A stretch of 64,000 nucleotides of DNA from Camarhynchus parvulus (taxonomy: Eukaryota > Chordata > Aves > Passeriformes > Thraupidae): positions 12,069,001 to 12,133,000 of the forward strand of contig NC_044584.1 of the NCBI RefSeq assembly GCF_901933205.1. The letters run 5' to 3'. The stretch's first letter is position 1, and each line of letters begins with the position of its first letter. The notes beneath the pieces are model-generated. The model was not told where the DNA came from. It saw only the letters and a list, made by a program, of their open reading frames with translations, and did no database searches. The translations under genes were made by a program, and so were the position numbers. Below, piece by piece: positions 51,418 through 62,700 of the stretch.

Positions 51418-51477
51418 ATTATAGAATTATCTAGGTTGAAAAATACTTTTAAGATCTTTGAGTCCAACTGTTAGCCT
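51418..51477 (-). mobile_element. CR1 LINE 3'-end fragment, minus strand
   Basis: The plus strand reads ATAGAATTATCTAGGTTGAA, then AAGATCTTTGAGTCCAACTG. This is the reverse complement of the conserved CR1 3' end, with the order ATAGAATCAT, GGTTGGAA, AAGATC and AGTCCAAC. About 60 bp survive. The copy is diverged and cut off just past the tail, typical for 5'-truncated CR1. Confidence 0.75.
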
Positions 51478-51491
51478 GTTTTTTAAAGTTT

Positions 51492-51514
51492 TGCAGGCCA
51501 ATTGTTGGCCTGCA
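51492..51514. other. perfect 10-bp-arm inverted repeat
   Basis: Arms TGCAGGCCAA and TTGGCCTGCA (51492-51501 and 51505-51514) around a 3-base TTG loop. It lies between two CR1 fragments. It could form a stable hairpin in RNA or a small cruciform. There is no T-run that would suggest a terminator or a Pol III unit. Confidence 0.95.
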
Positions 51515-51581
51515 GCAATAGCAGGGATAATTATGGTTAAGATAAAGAATTCCATCTAAAACAATTGAATCGCTGTTGTCA

Positions 51582-51960
51582 GAAGCATAGAACGATTTAG
51601 TTTGGAAAAGAGCTCCAAGATCCTCAAATCAACCATTAACTGCCACATCCACCAGCAAACCCTGTCCCCTTAAATGCCTCCAGGGATGGTGACTTCACCA
51701 CTGCCCCAGGCTGCCTGCTCCAGTCCTTGGCAATTCTTTGGGCAAGAAATGTTCCCCAATACCCACTCCAATTTTCATATATCTACCCCACCCCACTTCA
51801 GCACAACTTGAGGCACGTTCCTCTCATCCTATTGCTTGTTCCCTGGGAGCAAAGCCTGACCACACCTGGCTCCAGCCTCCTGTGGTATAATTGGAGAGAA
51901 ATTTATCCTTTCCTCCAGGATAAACTCTCTCAGCTGCTGCTCATCAGATATGTGCTTCCA
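51582..51960 (-). mobile_element. CR1 LINE 3'-end fragment, minus strand
   Basis: A clear CR1 copy of about 380 bp in reverse orientation. On plus it starts with AGCATAGAACGATTTAG and continues through the characteristic blocks CTCCAGGGATGGTGACTTCA, CAGGCTGCCTGCTCCAGT, GCACAACTTGAGGC, TATTGCTTGTTCCCTGGGAG and CTCTCAGCTGCTGCTCATCA. It is 5'-truncated at about 51960. Only 3' untranslated sequence remains, so there is no reverse-transcriptase frame. Confidence 0.9.
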
Positions 51961-54037
51961 TTTAAAATTATTTTATTACCAATCTTTCTACACATTTTTG
52001 TCTACTGCAACTAAAGCACAGCATGGTACCCCTCAGGAAAAGGCAAAACCCACAAATCTTTGTAAATGAGATGTGCTCTGGGAAACCAATGTTTTGAAAG
52101 AAAAATATCTGAGGAAGAGTCTGTGCCAGAATCCTTCCCAGGACCATTCCCTTCTCAGGACATTGTAGCTCAGCTGCATCTAGACTCATCTGTGATTAAT
52201 GAATTAGAAATGCCTGAAATGTATAGATTTATTGGTCATTTACCACAGTAGGGTGGTATTTTGGTCTTTGTTTTTCCAGAAATTGTTTAGCCATAATTTC
52301 CACATTAACTGAAATATCAATTTTATGTGAAAAAATTATAGCAGCACCTCACATAGTACATTTTTTAGGACAGTCAGATGGTTATTTGCCTAAACAGAAT
52401 TAAGAGAAAATACACATTTTTTTATAGTGTCAGAGAACATTAAAGAACATGGTTTATAGCCATTTGCATTGTGTCTCAGCGTTAACCTCAGGGTATGTTG
52501 AACTGAGGAGCACTTTATGTGAAATCAATGCCTGTTGTGTACACACAGGGTTTTTTCACATATTAGTGTACAGATTGACATGTGTTTTAATGGAAATGTC
52601 ATTTACTGCATGCAGCCAGCCCTAATACTATTGAGAGATGTGATTATATTTGCACTAATGGTGTTATGATGCTGCAGCTACAGGCTTGTAATCTCAAAGC
52701 TGTGATGTCCCAAGAGCAGTCAGAAGCCTTGTACAGATGGAATTATCTGGGATACTCAATTGATACACAATTAATATTCCTCTAGGAATTGGGAATGAGA
52801 GCCCTGGCACCTCTGTTGTGCTGCACCTGCTGCAGTGTGAATCCCCTGCTCACAGGAACACCAAGTGCATATTTCTTACTACTGACCTGTATTCAGTAAA
52901 TTGAGGGCCGCACCTAAAGACAGCTTGTCTGGTAACACTTCAGAGAAGAGTGGTTGTTAGCAGACTAAATGCCAACACCAAAACTAGTAAAAACCTCTTT
53001 AAACCCAGCCTACACTCTCAGCTCCACAACCTGCTGCCCTGACCAATGAAAGCAAAAACTGGGTGCTTAATGGCCTTTAGGAAGGATTTAGTAATCTGTA
53101 GGATAAGCTAATTAAACCCAGATAAGTACTGAAGAAAATCTTAAATCAGGAAAAAAAAGTTGAATGAGGTTAGGCACAAATTTAAAGGTCAATACTCAGG
53201 CTTACAGATCCAGATGTTCAATCAGGACATTAATTAATGCAGCTTTCCTTTTTTTACACAGCTGTGGAAACAAACACATATTTGTTCATCAAGAGACAGG
53301 GGCTGGTCCTGGGTGGTGCTGAATATTCTCAGATGCCCTGGAAAGGATGGTGTTAAAAAGAGATCTGTGATATACTGAGGAAAACCAATTTTGCAAACCC
53401 TGAATTGCCCACAATACTCTTTATAATGTGTGCAAACCTCCACATGTTTTGTGTTAAATAACACAGAGGATCAGTGCAGAACACAAAGATGTACTTGTGC
53501 TGCTATTTCTCTGTCTCATTTGCTTATTTGGGGCATGCTTAGTCATAATTAAACAATATTGAAAGGATGTTTAAACAATTTCTGTATGGATTTGCCCACA
53601 GGGCTCCCAGCAAACCATCTCTTCCTGTTCAAATGAGCAAAACAACTCAAGAGTTTTCACCAGACATGCACATTTTAACTGTCTTTTAATGACAGAATAA
53701 TGAATATTTTATGGCTGCAGCTTCTGCTTTAAATGAGATATTTTTATTGATGTTGGGATTGTCCTGGAATGATTCCATTTCAAAGCAGGTAGGATTATAA
53801 AGAGGTATCTTTGTAAATATTTGTTACTTTTTCTGATCATTCTGATAGGTACAATTTTTGTATAGCTGAATATGCCAATCATTAAAATTACTCCGTTGTA
53901 AAGCAAATAGATCTGTTTGATCAAAAATGCAGTGTAACAGATCATGAATCTTTTTTAAATTGTGTATTCACATCTTTGAACATACTTTTGAGATACACAT
54001 TACAACAGAACCAGCAAACTTATACTTTTAATAACAT
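51961..54037. other. unique noncoding DNA, no gene seen
   Basis: Unique sequence between CR1 fragments. The part at 52.54-52.80 kb looks like a conserved noncoding element and is listed separately. Short open frames show no domain. Confidence 0.55.
52540..52800. other. candidate conserved noncoding element
   Basis: Repeat-free block with CTAATG, ATTGATACACAATTAATATT-like and GCATGCAGCC words, balanced composition and no stop-free frame. The texture resembles a developmental enhancer. Judged by eye only. Confidence 0.25.
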
Positions 54038-54128
54038 GTCCAGACCATCAAGTCCAACCCAATGCCCAACACCTCAACTAAATCATGGCCTCCAGTGCCA
54101 CATCCAGGCTTTTTCAAAACACATCCAC
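54038..54128 (-). mobile_element. CR1 LINE 3'-region fragment, minus strand
   Basis: The plus strand reads CAGACCATCAAGTCCAACCC, then ACCTCAACTAAATCATGGC and GTGCCACATCCAGGCTTTTT. This matches the antisense of the CR1 3' untranslated region just inside the tail. About 90 bp remain. The terminal octamer repeats and the 5' part are gone. Confidence 0.85.
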
Positions 54129-57100
54129 ATGTTCATATCCATCTGACAAAGACATACAGTTCAGTGACTTTATTATTTGTCATAATTTTACAAAGAAATG
54201 TTCACATTTCATTAATTGAAAGTATTAGAAAATAGCCTAATTTTGAATAAGGAATTAAGAAAATATGCTTACTTTAGAAAACCAGCTTTGAAAAACAAAA
54301 TGGAACATTCAACACTGTAGTAAAATTACATCAATAAACAAAATTATAGGGAAACAGAGATTTCTGTAAAGTGTAAACAATAATGGTGGTTATTCAGTGT
54401 TACACTTAATCTTGAAATGATGTACTACCTTGTCAGCAAAGAAAATTCTTAGTTCTCATCTGCTAAGAGTCCTAAGAAGCAATAAAAGAGAAGGTTTTGG
54501 TTCATTAACCTCTAGAAGTCGACTCAAATTCAAAAGTTATTTGAGTTAATGATGTATGACCCGAAGGATGTAATACAGATTTAGCCAGGAAGGTCTCGTA
54601 CCTGATGTATGGCAAAACTTGCAACCCCACCAGTGCTGGTGCCTGTATGGTGCCATGTTCTGATGTTTCTAAGGAAATGGGGTTCAGGATGCTAGAGTCA
54701 TCTGGACAATGAGCACTTCAGCAAATACTCCACCATCACTCCCCTCTCATTTCCCTTTGGAATTTTGCTTTTTCCATTTCCATTCTAAACAATGAGTGTC
54801 CTCACACATGACTTCCCCTGTTCTCTAGGGTATGCTGCCGGGGCTCTGAGCCTCCTGCCATCACAGCTCTCCATGCACAGTCCTGTGTCAGGGGATGGCA
54901 GCTGCCAAGAATAGATTGTGTACTGCAGATCTGATCATGCAGCTCAGTCAATAGGAAGCTGCCCATTGACTTTTAGCAACTGCATTGGACCCAAGTTGTG
55001 CAGTCTCATTTTGGAGAGTATGGGTGTGATGTGCTCCTAGCAGAGTGCTGGGAGGAGCTGTTTGTTGGGTTTTTTACAGGTTTTGTACAGGAAAAGGGGG
55101 GGAAAAAGGCTGCTGGTGCAGCACATTTCCTTGCTGCATTGTGCTCAATTTTCAGGCCAAGGATAGAAATGTGGTGCAACACCTGATTCCCATGTTTGGA
55201 GTTAGATGTCATCAAAACATGGATGAAAGGAATTCAAGAAACATATTGTGACCTGTTTTGCATGCTCACAAATCTTGGTGGTTTGGTTTGTTGCAGACAT
55301 TGTTGGTGGGAAGTTTTTGCAGCATGGTTCTGTTCACCTGGATTTCCAGATGAGGTACTTTCGGTGATTGATTATGATCTTGCAAGACATATTTCATTCT
55401 CAGACAAATTTCCAAAACATTCTCTATAGCAGGGGATGATATTTTGCAAAATGTATGCATTCTCAGCTTTCTCTCTCCTCCCCCTGCATGGAGTTTCTAA
55501 CAACCTAGAATTAAGGTGGGAGAGATGAGTAACACAGAATTGAAAATATCATCATGGCTCTTGCATATGCAACAACAGCTTTGGAAATGCTAGCTGATAA
55601 GTTTTCTTCAGATTTGCATGTAAAAGCACTCAACTTTGCCCTCCCACTTCCTAGTGTGGAATTAAATACATTTCTCTCCATGACAATCAGATTCTACCTC
55701 TGTAGAAGTGATGAGAAGAGGGCTGTTATTGTGTGATTTATGGTTGTTTAAGCAGCTCTCATTCTTTCAGGGGTTCATTTATCTCCCTAACATGGTAATG
55801 GTGATAATCCAATGTACAGCAATTGTGCCATATTAACAGGAGGATCAGCACATTCCTGGGGACTTTGTGCATGCTCTGCTCCCACCTGGCTGCTGACTTC
55901 CTCTATGACCTTCAGCAAGGCTCCAGCCTTTCCTGAGACTGCCAGAAATCTCCCCCTTACCAAGGGTGATGATACTGAAATACCTTTGTAATAGGTTAGG
56001 AGATCCTTGGAAGTAATAGATTTGCTGTATATACCTTGCCATGTATGCTAAATTCTCTTCTTCTTTTATTACAGTGTTGCTCCCAAGAGAATATTAAGTG
56101 GACAGGGTGACATTTTCTGTAACACAAAGTTCTGGTCTAATTCCACTCTTGTAAAAGTTTATGAGCACTTTGACTTCACTGTCCTGTGAATCATTCATTG
56201 CACTAAACTCTGTCTGACAGCCATTCCAGAAGATGGTACAACACCTTTTCCTACTATTTCCTTGTCTACTCATATTACATAAGGGTTTTTTAATCTGAAT
56301 TGGCAGAAACCAGTGGAACCTCAGGGGATGATTTTGTGTTTTCAAGTCATACATGGTTTAGGTGCTGTAAACCATGCTGAGTGTCTGAAAGAGCATTTAT
56401 TTTTTTCAGGTGATGACATAATGTTTGTCTCAAGATGGTGTAAGTTCCAGCACAGCTGGTTGGAAAGAAATGAAGCTGTTGACAAGGCCTTATTTAAAAT
56501 GATTCTGTCAGTCCAGGGTGGTTTTCAAGATCCAATGGTCCAAACTAAAGCCCATTTTTAATCATAAAAAGAGATTGAGGAAGGGAATGTCATTTTTAAT
56601 GTGCTTTTATGGCATCATTCACAATGGGATGCAGGCTGGGTTGAATTCTGCTCACGACTGCAATAGCAGTGTTTTAAATCAATACAATGGTATTGCAGTC
56701 ACAGTGCTCTAAGGATGTAAAAAATATAATGTTCACACAGTCAAGTTATATCTTTTGTTCAACCAGTGCAACCAGATAAAGCAGGTAAACTTTCAGGCAG
56801 CAGTGGTAATTGTAAAATCATAATGTTTATAGTAAACATTAATGCTAATAAAAATATTGCACATTTCTTAGCAATACAGAGTCAGAAAAGCTTTATACCA
56901 AATATAAAATAATTGCTAAGCTAAAAATCCCATTGTGTTTGAATCACTGCAAAAGGCCTTAGCATTAGTAATGTGTTAGATTTTCATGAAATACAGTTAT
57001 TATAATAATAATTGTGGTTATAAGCTCAATTATAATCACTTGCACAAGGACTGAAACTATGCTCATGCCAATATATTGGTCTAATAATTTAATTTTCTGC

Positions 57101-60100
57101 TTTAGAGAAGGCTTAGCAGGAAAAGCATAAAAATGTGTGTATAGTAAATTAATGTTAAAGGAAATCAAATGAACTTCAGAGTACTATTACAGCAGTTGGT
57201 TAAAAACATTTCTTACAGCAAAGCCTGGCTCCCCAGACACACCTGGGATGTGTTCTCTGGTTTGGGACCAAATGATGCTATTTTTGTGAGTAGCTGCCAG
57301 CTCAGTATCTTGTGGCTGAGGCTCTTGTGCCAGGAGGGGCTGATCTGGCTCCAGAGCAATAACCACAGCAGTCCTTTATTCTGGCCTGGTGGAAAGCTTG
57401 GCAAGAGCAGCCTGAGGGACTCCCCAGCAGGAGAGACAAATCCTGGATGCTGGGTTTGCCCCTCCTGTGTTTGGGTCAGGTTCAGTACAGAGCAGAAACC
57501 CTGACACACCAAACTGGGCTGGGCATGAATCTTACAGACAGCAATCCCATGGCAAACACTGGTTACTTCAGAGCAGGCTGAGCAGAATTCCTCAGATTTG
57601 TTCTTTCCCTGAAGCTAAAAAAGGAGTGCATGCTGTCTAGTTGTGGGAGTTATTTTTAGCTGGTTGCATGCTGTTCTGGACGTGGTTGTGGAATATTCAG
57701 AACAGAAACTCCACTTTTCCTGTCTATCATCTCTTAGAGACTTTCCACAAGTGAAGTTTTCTCCATTTGTAGCTATTTGAAAAAATCATCTCAGCAGCTG
57801 TCAGAGGCTTGTGTTAAACCTCCTCACAGCAGAGAAAGGTGGCCCTGTGCTGGCCTGGGACTGCTCAGTGATGAATAATGTGGTAGTTCCAGAGCCAGGT
57901 ATGAACTCTACAGATTTTTTTATAACATCCTGCCACAATTTCATTTTGCTTAGTGGTACAAAATAATGCTATGATGAAATATTAGTGTGTGTGCAATCAC
58001 TGCATGTCATTGCAGTTATTCAGGTGCTTTTATGCTCCTTGCAAAGAACTTAGTCAAGCACAGCTGTAAATAAAGAGACAAAACACTGGTTAAGAATGAT
58101 TTAGGCCACTGGGGAAAATTCTGTGTCCCTCCTAAGCAGCACAGATTGCCTGCTGCCCTGTGAGGAAGCAGTTGACTTTAGCCAAGGAGCCCCAAGGTGG
58201 AGCAGAAGGATTGAAAACCTTCACCAACACATGTAGAAGCTGCTGTTCCAATAATATGCATGAGTGCAATCTGAGCAGCCTGGGGGACACACAGGACTCC
58301 CAAACACCCCTCACAATAAACAGGGGTGCAGGAAGGGTGAAAGTCTCTCTTGCTGCATGGGTGACAGCATTTCACCAAACTTTGCCCTGTGGTTTGAGCT
58401 GTACAGGGAGGAGAGATCAGCCTTGTCAGAGCTCTGGTGCCCGGCTCAAGGCCACCAAGCTGATGGGAGCCACTGCCTTGTCTGCATCTCCAGATAACTG
58501 ACAGTGATTTTCAGTTTGGCCTCCAAGAACAGAGCAAAAAAGGAAAATAAAGGATATATTTCTTGTTTTGTGACCATTTTCATGGTCTGACCCCTCGGGT
58601 TGTCTGTGCCTTTAACTCTGTGGTTTTTTCCTAGAGGAGCCACTCGCTGCTTCCCTCCTAGAGTAGCAAAGCACACACTTTATTTGTAAATTCTTTTTCC
58701 CCCTACTCTTTTTGTAAAAGTGTATAAAAACAACTTGTAATTTTACCCCCTAAGTATTAATCATTTTGTATTTGAAATCTTTGTCCAAGTATACTTTGGC
58801 TTCCTAATAGCAATCATGGTCTTCCAGGCAGAACTACCCAGGTGACTGTAGAATTTTAGAGAAAATTCTCTGACTGCAATAATAGTTTTTAATATGTTAC
58901 TTTCGCCATATTTCAAATTTTTTGTGCTGTTCATGTCTTGTTTGGATACAGGCAGTGGACTGTCATACTGAATTCCATATTGCTCTGACTGCACTGATTT
59001 AAACCTTCCTGGTGTTTGGGTGACTTTCCCTTTGTGTTGTGTGTAGGAGACATTTGATAGGAGAAACCTAAATGGCAAGGTGATGAATTTGTAACTGTGC
59101 ATATTTTTATAGGAAGGAAATTCTTAATCCCTTTTGGTTTTTTTTTTATTGATTCTGTTCATTCACTTAGAAATAAGCTTGGAAAAGAAATCAGTGTTTG
59201 ACTTTGCTGATGGTCCATAACTAGATCTGCACTTCTTAGAGCAGAGCTCCAACTTAGCACTAAACAAGGGACACCAGCATTTCCAAAAGCATTTGGCATC
59301 CTCAGCTCTATTGGAAATCTGAGCTGCTGCATTTGCAAGTTAAACTTTTTAAATGCTCTGTCACCGTTGTCAGCATTTCATTATTCAGTGATGAATTAGC
59401 CAAGTAGAAACATTAACTTTTCTCTGGGATGCAAATTTGCTGTTGCTATTTTTTCCTACTTATTTTTGAGACATTTATTTTTATATAAAAAGCCTGAAGT
59501 GATGATGATGGAAAAAACCCAGTTTCTTTCATTATTTTCTCCTTTTCCCTCGATGAATTCTGCTCTGTAATGTTAATGTGAATGAAGCCATTCAAACTTT
59601 AATTCTCTAGCTTGGTGCAGACTTCCATGGGGACAGTTTTAACTTGACAATGTATTAATTCCTGAGGAAACCATCCAAAAAATATGCTTTGGCTATCATT
59701 TCACCCACTCCCATCTTCCACTCTCCACTGACAATCACTTTTCCAATGGTATATTACTAACACTTTGAACAGAAATACCATTATTTATCTAGCAGGCTTT
59801 GGTTGCCTGCTGCTGTCTTGGTTGCATAATTAGACACAACTTTTTTTTTTTTTAACTTGCAAGTGCCTCCCCAAAAAGTAGATTAGAAAGAAATGGAGTC
59901 GAGGAAAGGGAAGAAATGGAAAGTATTTGACAGTGTTTCTCTGCAGGTTTGTGGGTTTTTTCTAGCAAATATTAAGAGGAGGTGCTGTAGGCTCCCTTCA
60001 AAGCAGGGTGGCATTGCTTCTGCTGGGACAGGAATTTTGTTCCTCACTGGAAGTGCAAAGGTGTCTTTGCACGTGTAAAAGTGTGTAGTTGCAGGGAAAA

Positions 60101-60281
60101 GACAAACAGCTCAGCACTGTTTAAAGGGGGAAAAATTATGTATTTTTTGTCACTTAAAAGAGGAGATAAGATGCATCTCACCCATAGGTGAGCAGCAGTA
60201 AACACTCAGAGCCGGTCACTCATCCCTTGGGGTAATCAAACAGAACACTGGTTCTTAGTCTTGATTGAGAAAGTGGCTTCA
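54129..60281. other. unique noncoding DNA, G-rich on plus
   Basis: About 6 kb of unique sequence. In sampled lines G exceeds C on the plus strand, unlike the left part of the window. A GC-richer patch at 57.2-57.5 kb and one at 58.2-58.5 kb have domain-free overlapping frames. Repeat-free ATTA-rich DNA lies at 59.38-59.64 kb. A small hairpin (arms GTGCAAAG and CTTTGCAC, 60053-60072) is present. No gene recognised. Confidence 0.5.
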
Positions 60282-60314
60282 AGTAAAATTAATAATATAA
60301 TAATTAATTTTACT
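60282..60314. other. AT-rich inverted repeat, 12-bp arms
   Basis: Arms AGTAAAATTAAT (60282-60293) and ATTAATTTTACT (60303-60314) are perfectly complementary around a 9-base AT loop. Possible cruciform or duplex-unwinding sequence. No gene context explains it. Confidence 0.95.
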
Positions 60315-62389
60315 GAAAAAACAATTTTCACATGACTTCAGATGTACACATTTAAAAATAATGCTCTCTGCAAATTAAATTAAGTTAGCACTGGCAGTGC
60401 AGTTCTCCAGGATTAGATGGCAGCATTAACAACACTGTAAAAAAATTCCATTCGTTTTCTCTGCTTTTGCTTTGCAATCAATATGAATCAGTGAGAAATA
60501 TGTTGTTGGAATGTAAAAAGCAAAAGTATAATTTCTTATTGATTATTCTAACACAGCCAGACACAAAAGAAAACAGTGCTTCAAATGCTAAAACAGGGAG
60601 GGAAGCAAGGTAAAGAGCACGATCAATTTATTGAATTACAAAAGTTTGTTGCTTCTTTTGAAAAAAATTCCCCATGAGTTTCCAGTGATTTGATTAATGA
60701 AACTCCTCCTTGATCTTCTCTGGGCAGAGTTACAAAGAAGGCAGAATTTAGAGCAAAGTGTGCATGGAAAAGCCTTTGTCCCACGAGGATGGGAGATCCC
60801 AGTCCCAACCCTGTTAGATTTTCTCAGTAAGAGAAGAGTTAAAGGCTAACTGTGTACTACTCTGTGTAAGAAACTTTTATACAAACTCTTCCAAAACCTT
60901 TTTCCATCAAGATGTACCAGCTAGGTCAATAACTCATTTGATTACTCTGTGTTGCATGCTCTGGGTTACAATAAACTGTTTAAACTCAAGGAACTGTCTG
61001 GTCTCCTCGTTCTGTCTCTCCTGATTTCACCCTTGAAGCATGCCTTTGAGTTCTGGGACTTTTTTCAATAGCAGGACAAAGTTGATGAGGTCTTTAAAAT
61101 GTGTATTTAGAGGTATAAAGATAGAAATCTGAGTAAATGTGGGGAGTTTCCTCTTCCCATTTAACCAAACATTAAGATCTCTCATTTCTGTTTTCTTTTC
61201 TGAGGATTAAATTATTCTTTAATTTGGGGATAGTGCTGTATGAAGAACTGGGGAGTCAGTGTTGCATCCTGGCTCCCCAGTGCTCCTTGGTGCTGACTGA
61301 TTGTATTTTTCACCCTCAGCCGGGGCAATGCAGTGAGGACAAGCTTCAGGACCTTGTGTTTTATCCTGATATTTGTCTGTGTTTTCACCTGTAAAAACAG
61401 TAGATTTTAGTTGTCTGAGCCAGGTTTGTGTCTGGCTTGTTTTTATTTGAGAGAGCAGTCTCTGCTTATGTGGGCAGCAAAATGCAAAAGGAGCCTGAGT
61501 TCCTCTGTAGCAGACCTGAAATTCAGTCTTACTGAAAGTCCCACAGGTAGCCTAGGCTTGCAAAAACTGTTGTCACTGTGGTTTTAAGGACATCTGATGG
61601 CATTATAATTGGAAATTCTATTTTGGAAACACACTTCATGTAGTAGTAAAGGGCTTTGATGAGGTAGTGTAAATAACAGAGTCAACACATTTGGCATAGT
61701 GCAACTCTGGAGATTTAATTTCATAAGGAAGAAATCCTATCCAAAACATGAGAGTGAATCTGAGGGGCCAGCACTTATGGTAATATATATAGCTTGATGT
61801 TGGGCATTTGCTTTGGCTGTTCTTGGAGATATTCAGAGTTAAATTATCTAAGTGTTAAGATCGTGATCTGGTCTTTTCTTGTTAGAGTGCAGTCTCTAGT
61901 TGTTTTCTATATTTTTAGGGGAAAATATAAAAGCTAGAAAGAGGCATTTAGAGTTAAAAGAGGTTCATCAGCAAATGTCTGTGGAAACTGCTGGGAAGAG
62001 ATGGTAAAAAAGCCTCTCAAACCCAGCACCACTCACCCTCCTCACCCAGCCCTGCAAAGACTCAAAGTTCAAATCTTATCAGTGTGATACAGCTTATGCT
62101 CAGAGCTGCTGCATTTCAGGAGGTGCTTCTGGGAGCACTTGTGAAGGAGATGTAGAATCTGTATCTTTTCTTCCTTTTTATGGAATAATTTGCTAAGTTT
62201 ATTGGTTCTTCTCCAAGTATTGGCTCTGGTTTGTGTGTGGATTAAGGCTGTGCTGATTGACCTGCCCTGTAGCTTTGTCTTCTCAGCTGTGACTGCAGAA
62301 AGTGGCCCTAAGGCACATGTCTCACAAGTGATCAGAGAAGCCTTGTGTTTGAGCTTTCAAATCCTCTCATAATTGGAATTTGTCCCTAA
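60315..62389. other. unique noncoding DNA with a possible poly-A site
   Basis: AT-rich DNA that is ATTA-rich at 60.35-60.56 kb, followed by T/G-rich sequence. An AATAAA at 60970-60975 is followed by CTG/TCTGGTCTCC-type GT/CT-rich sequence, as at the R-U5 part of an LTR or a transcript end. No TATA box is clear upstream, so I do not call an element. Confidence 0.4.
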
Positions 62390-62700
62390 TACTGAATGAC
62401 ACTGAAAACGCCAGAATGTGCGAAAAAAAATCTTTGCCATTTTGAAATATCATCATCTGCTCTTTGCTGGAATGTAATTTAATTCATCAAACTGCTTCAT
62501 TAATCAAACAGACTCATTCAGAGAGACATTTGATCACATGCATTGAGTCATCATGTCATCCTAACTACTTCTGAAATCATCTGAAAATCTATTCCTGTCA
62601 CAGAAGCTTTAACAAGACTGTAAATTTGAAAGGAAATAGAAAGGCAGATAACTGGATCAATGATTTGTTAATGATGATATTGAACAACTCCTTACTCTTG
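62390..62700. other. candidate conserved noncoding element
   Basis: Repeat-free, AT-rich block with TTCATTAATCAAAC, ACATTTGATCACATG and an AP-1-type TGAGTCA (62544-62550). Many short factor-site-like words are packed without coding potential, in the style of vertebrate developmental enhancers. Judged by eye only. Confidence 0.3.
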
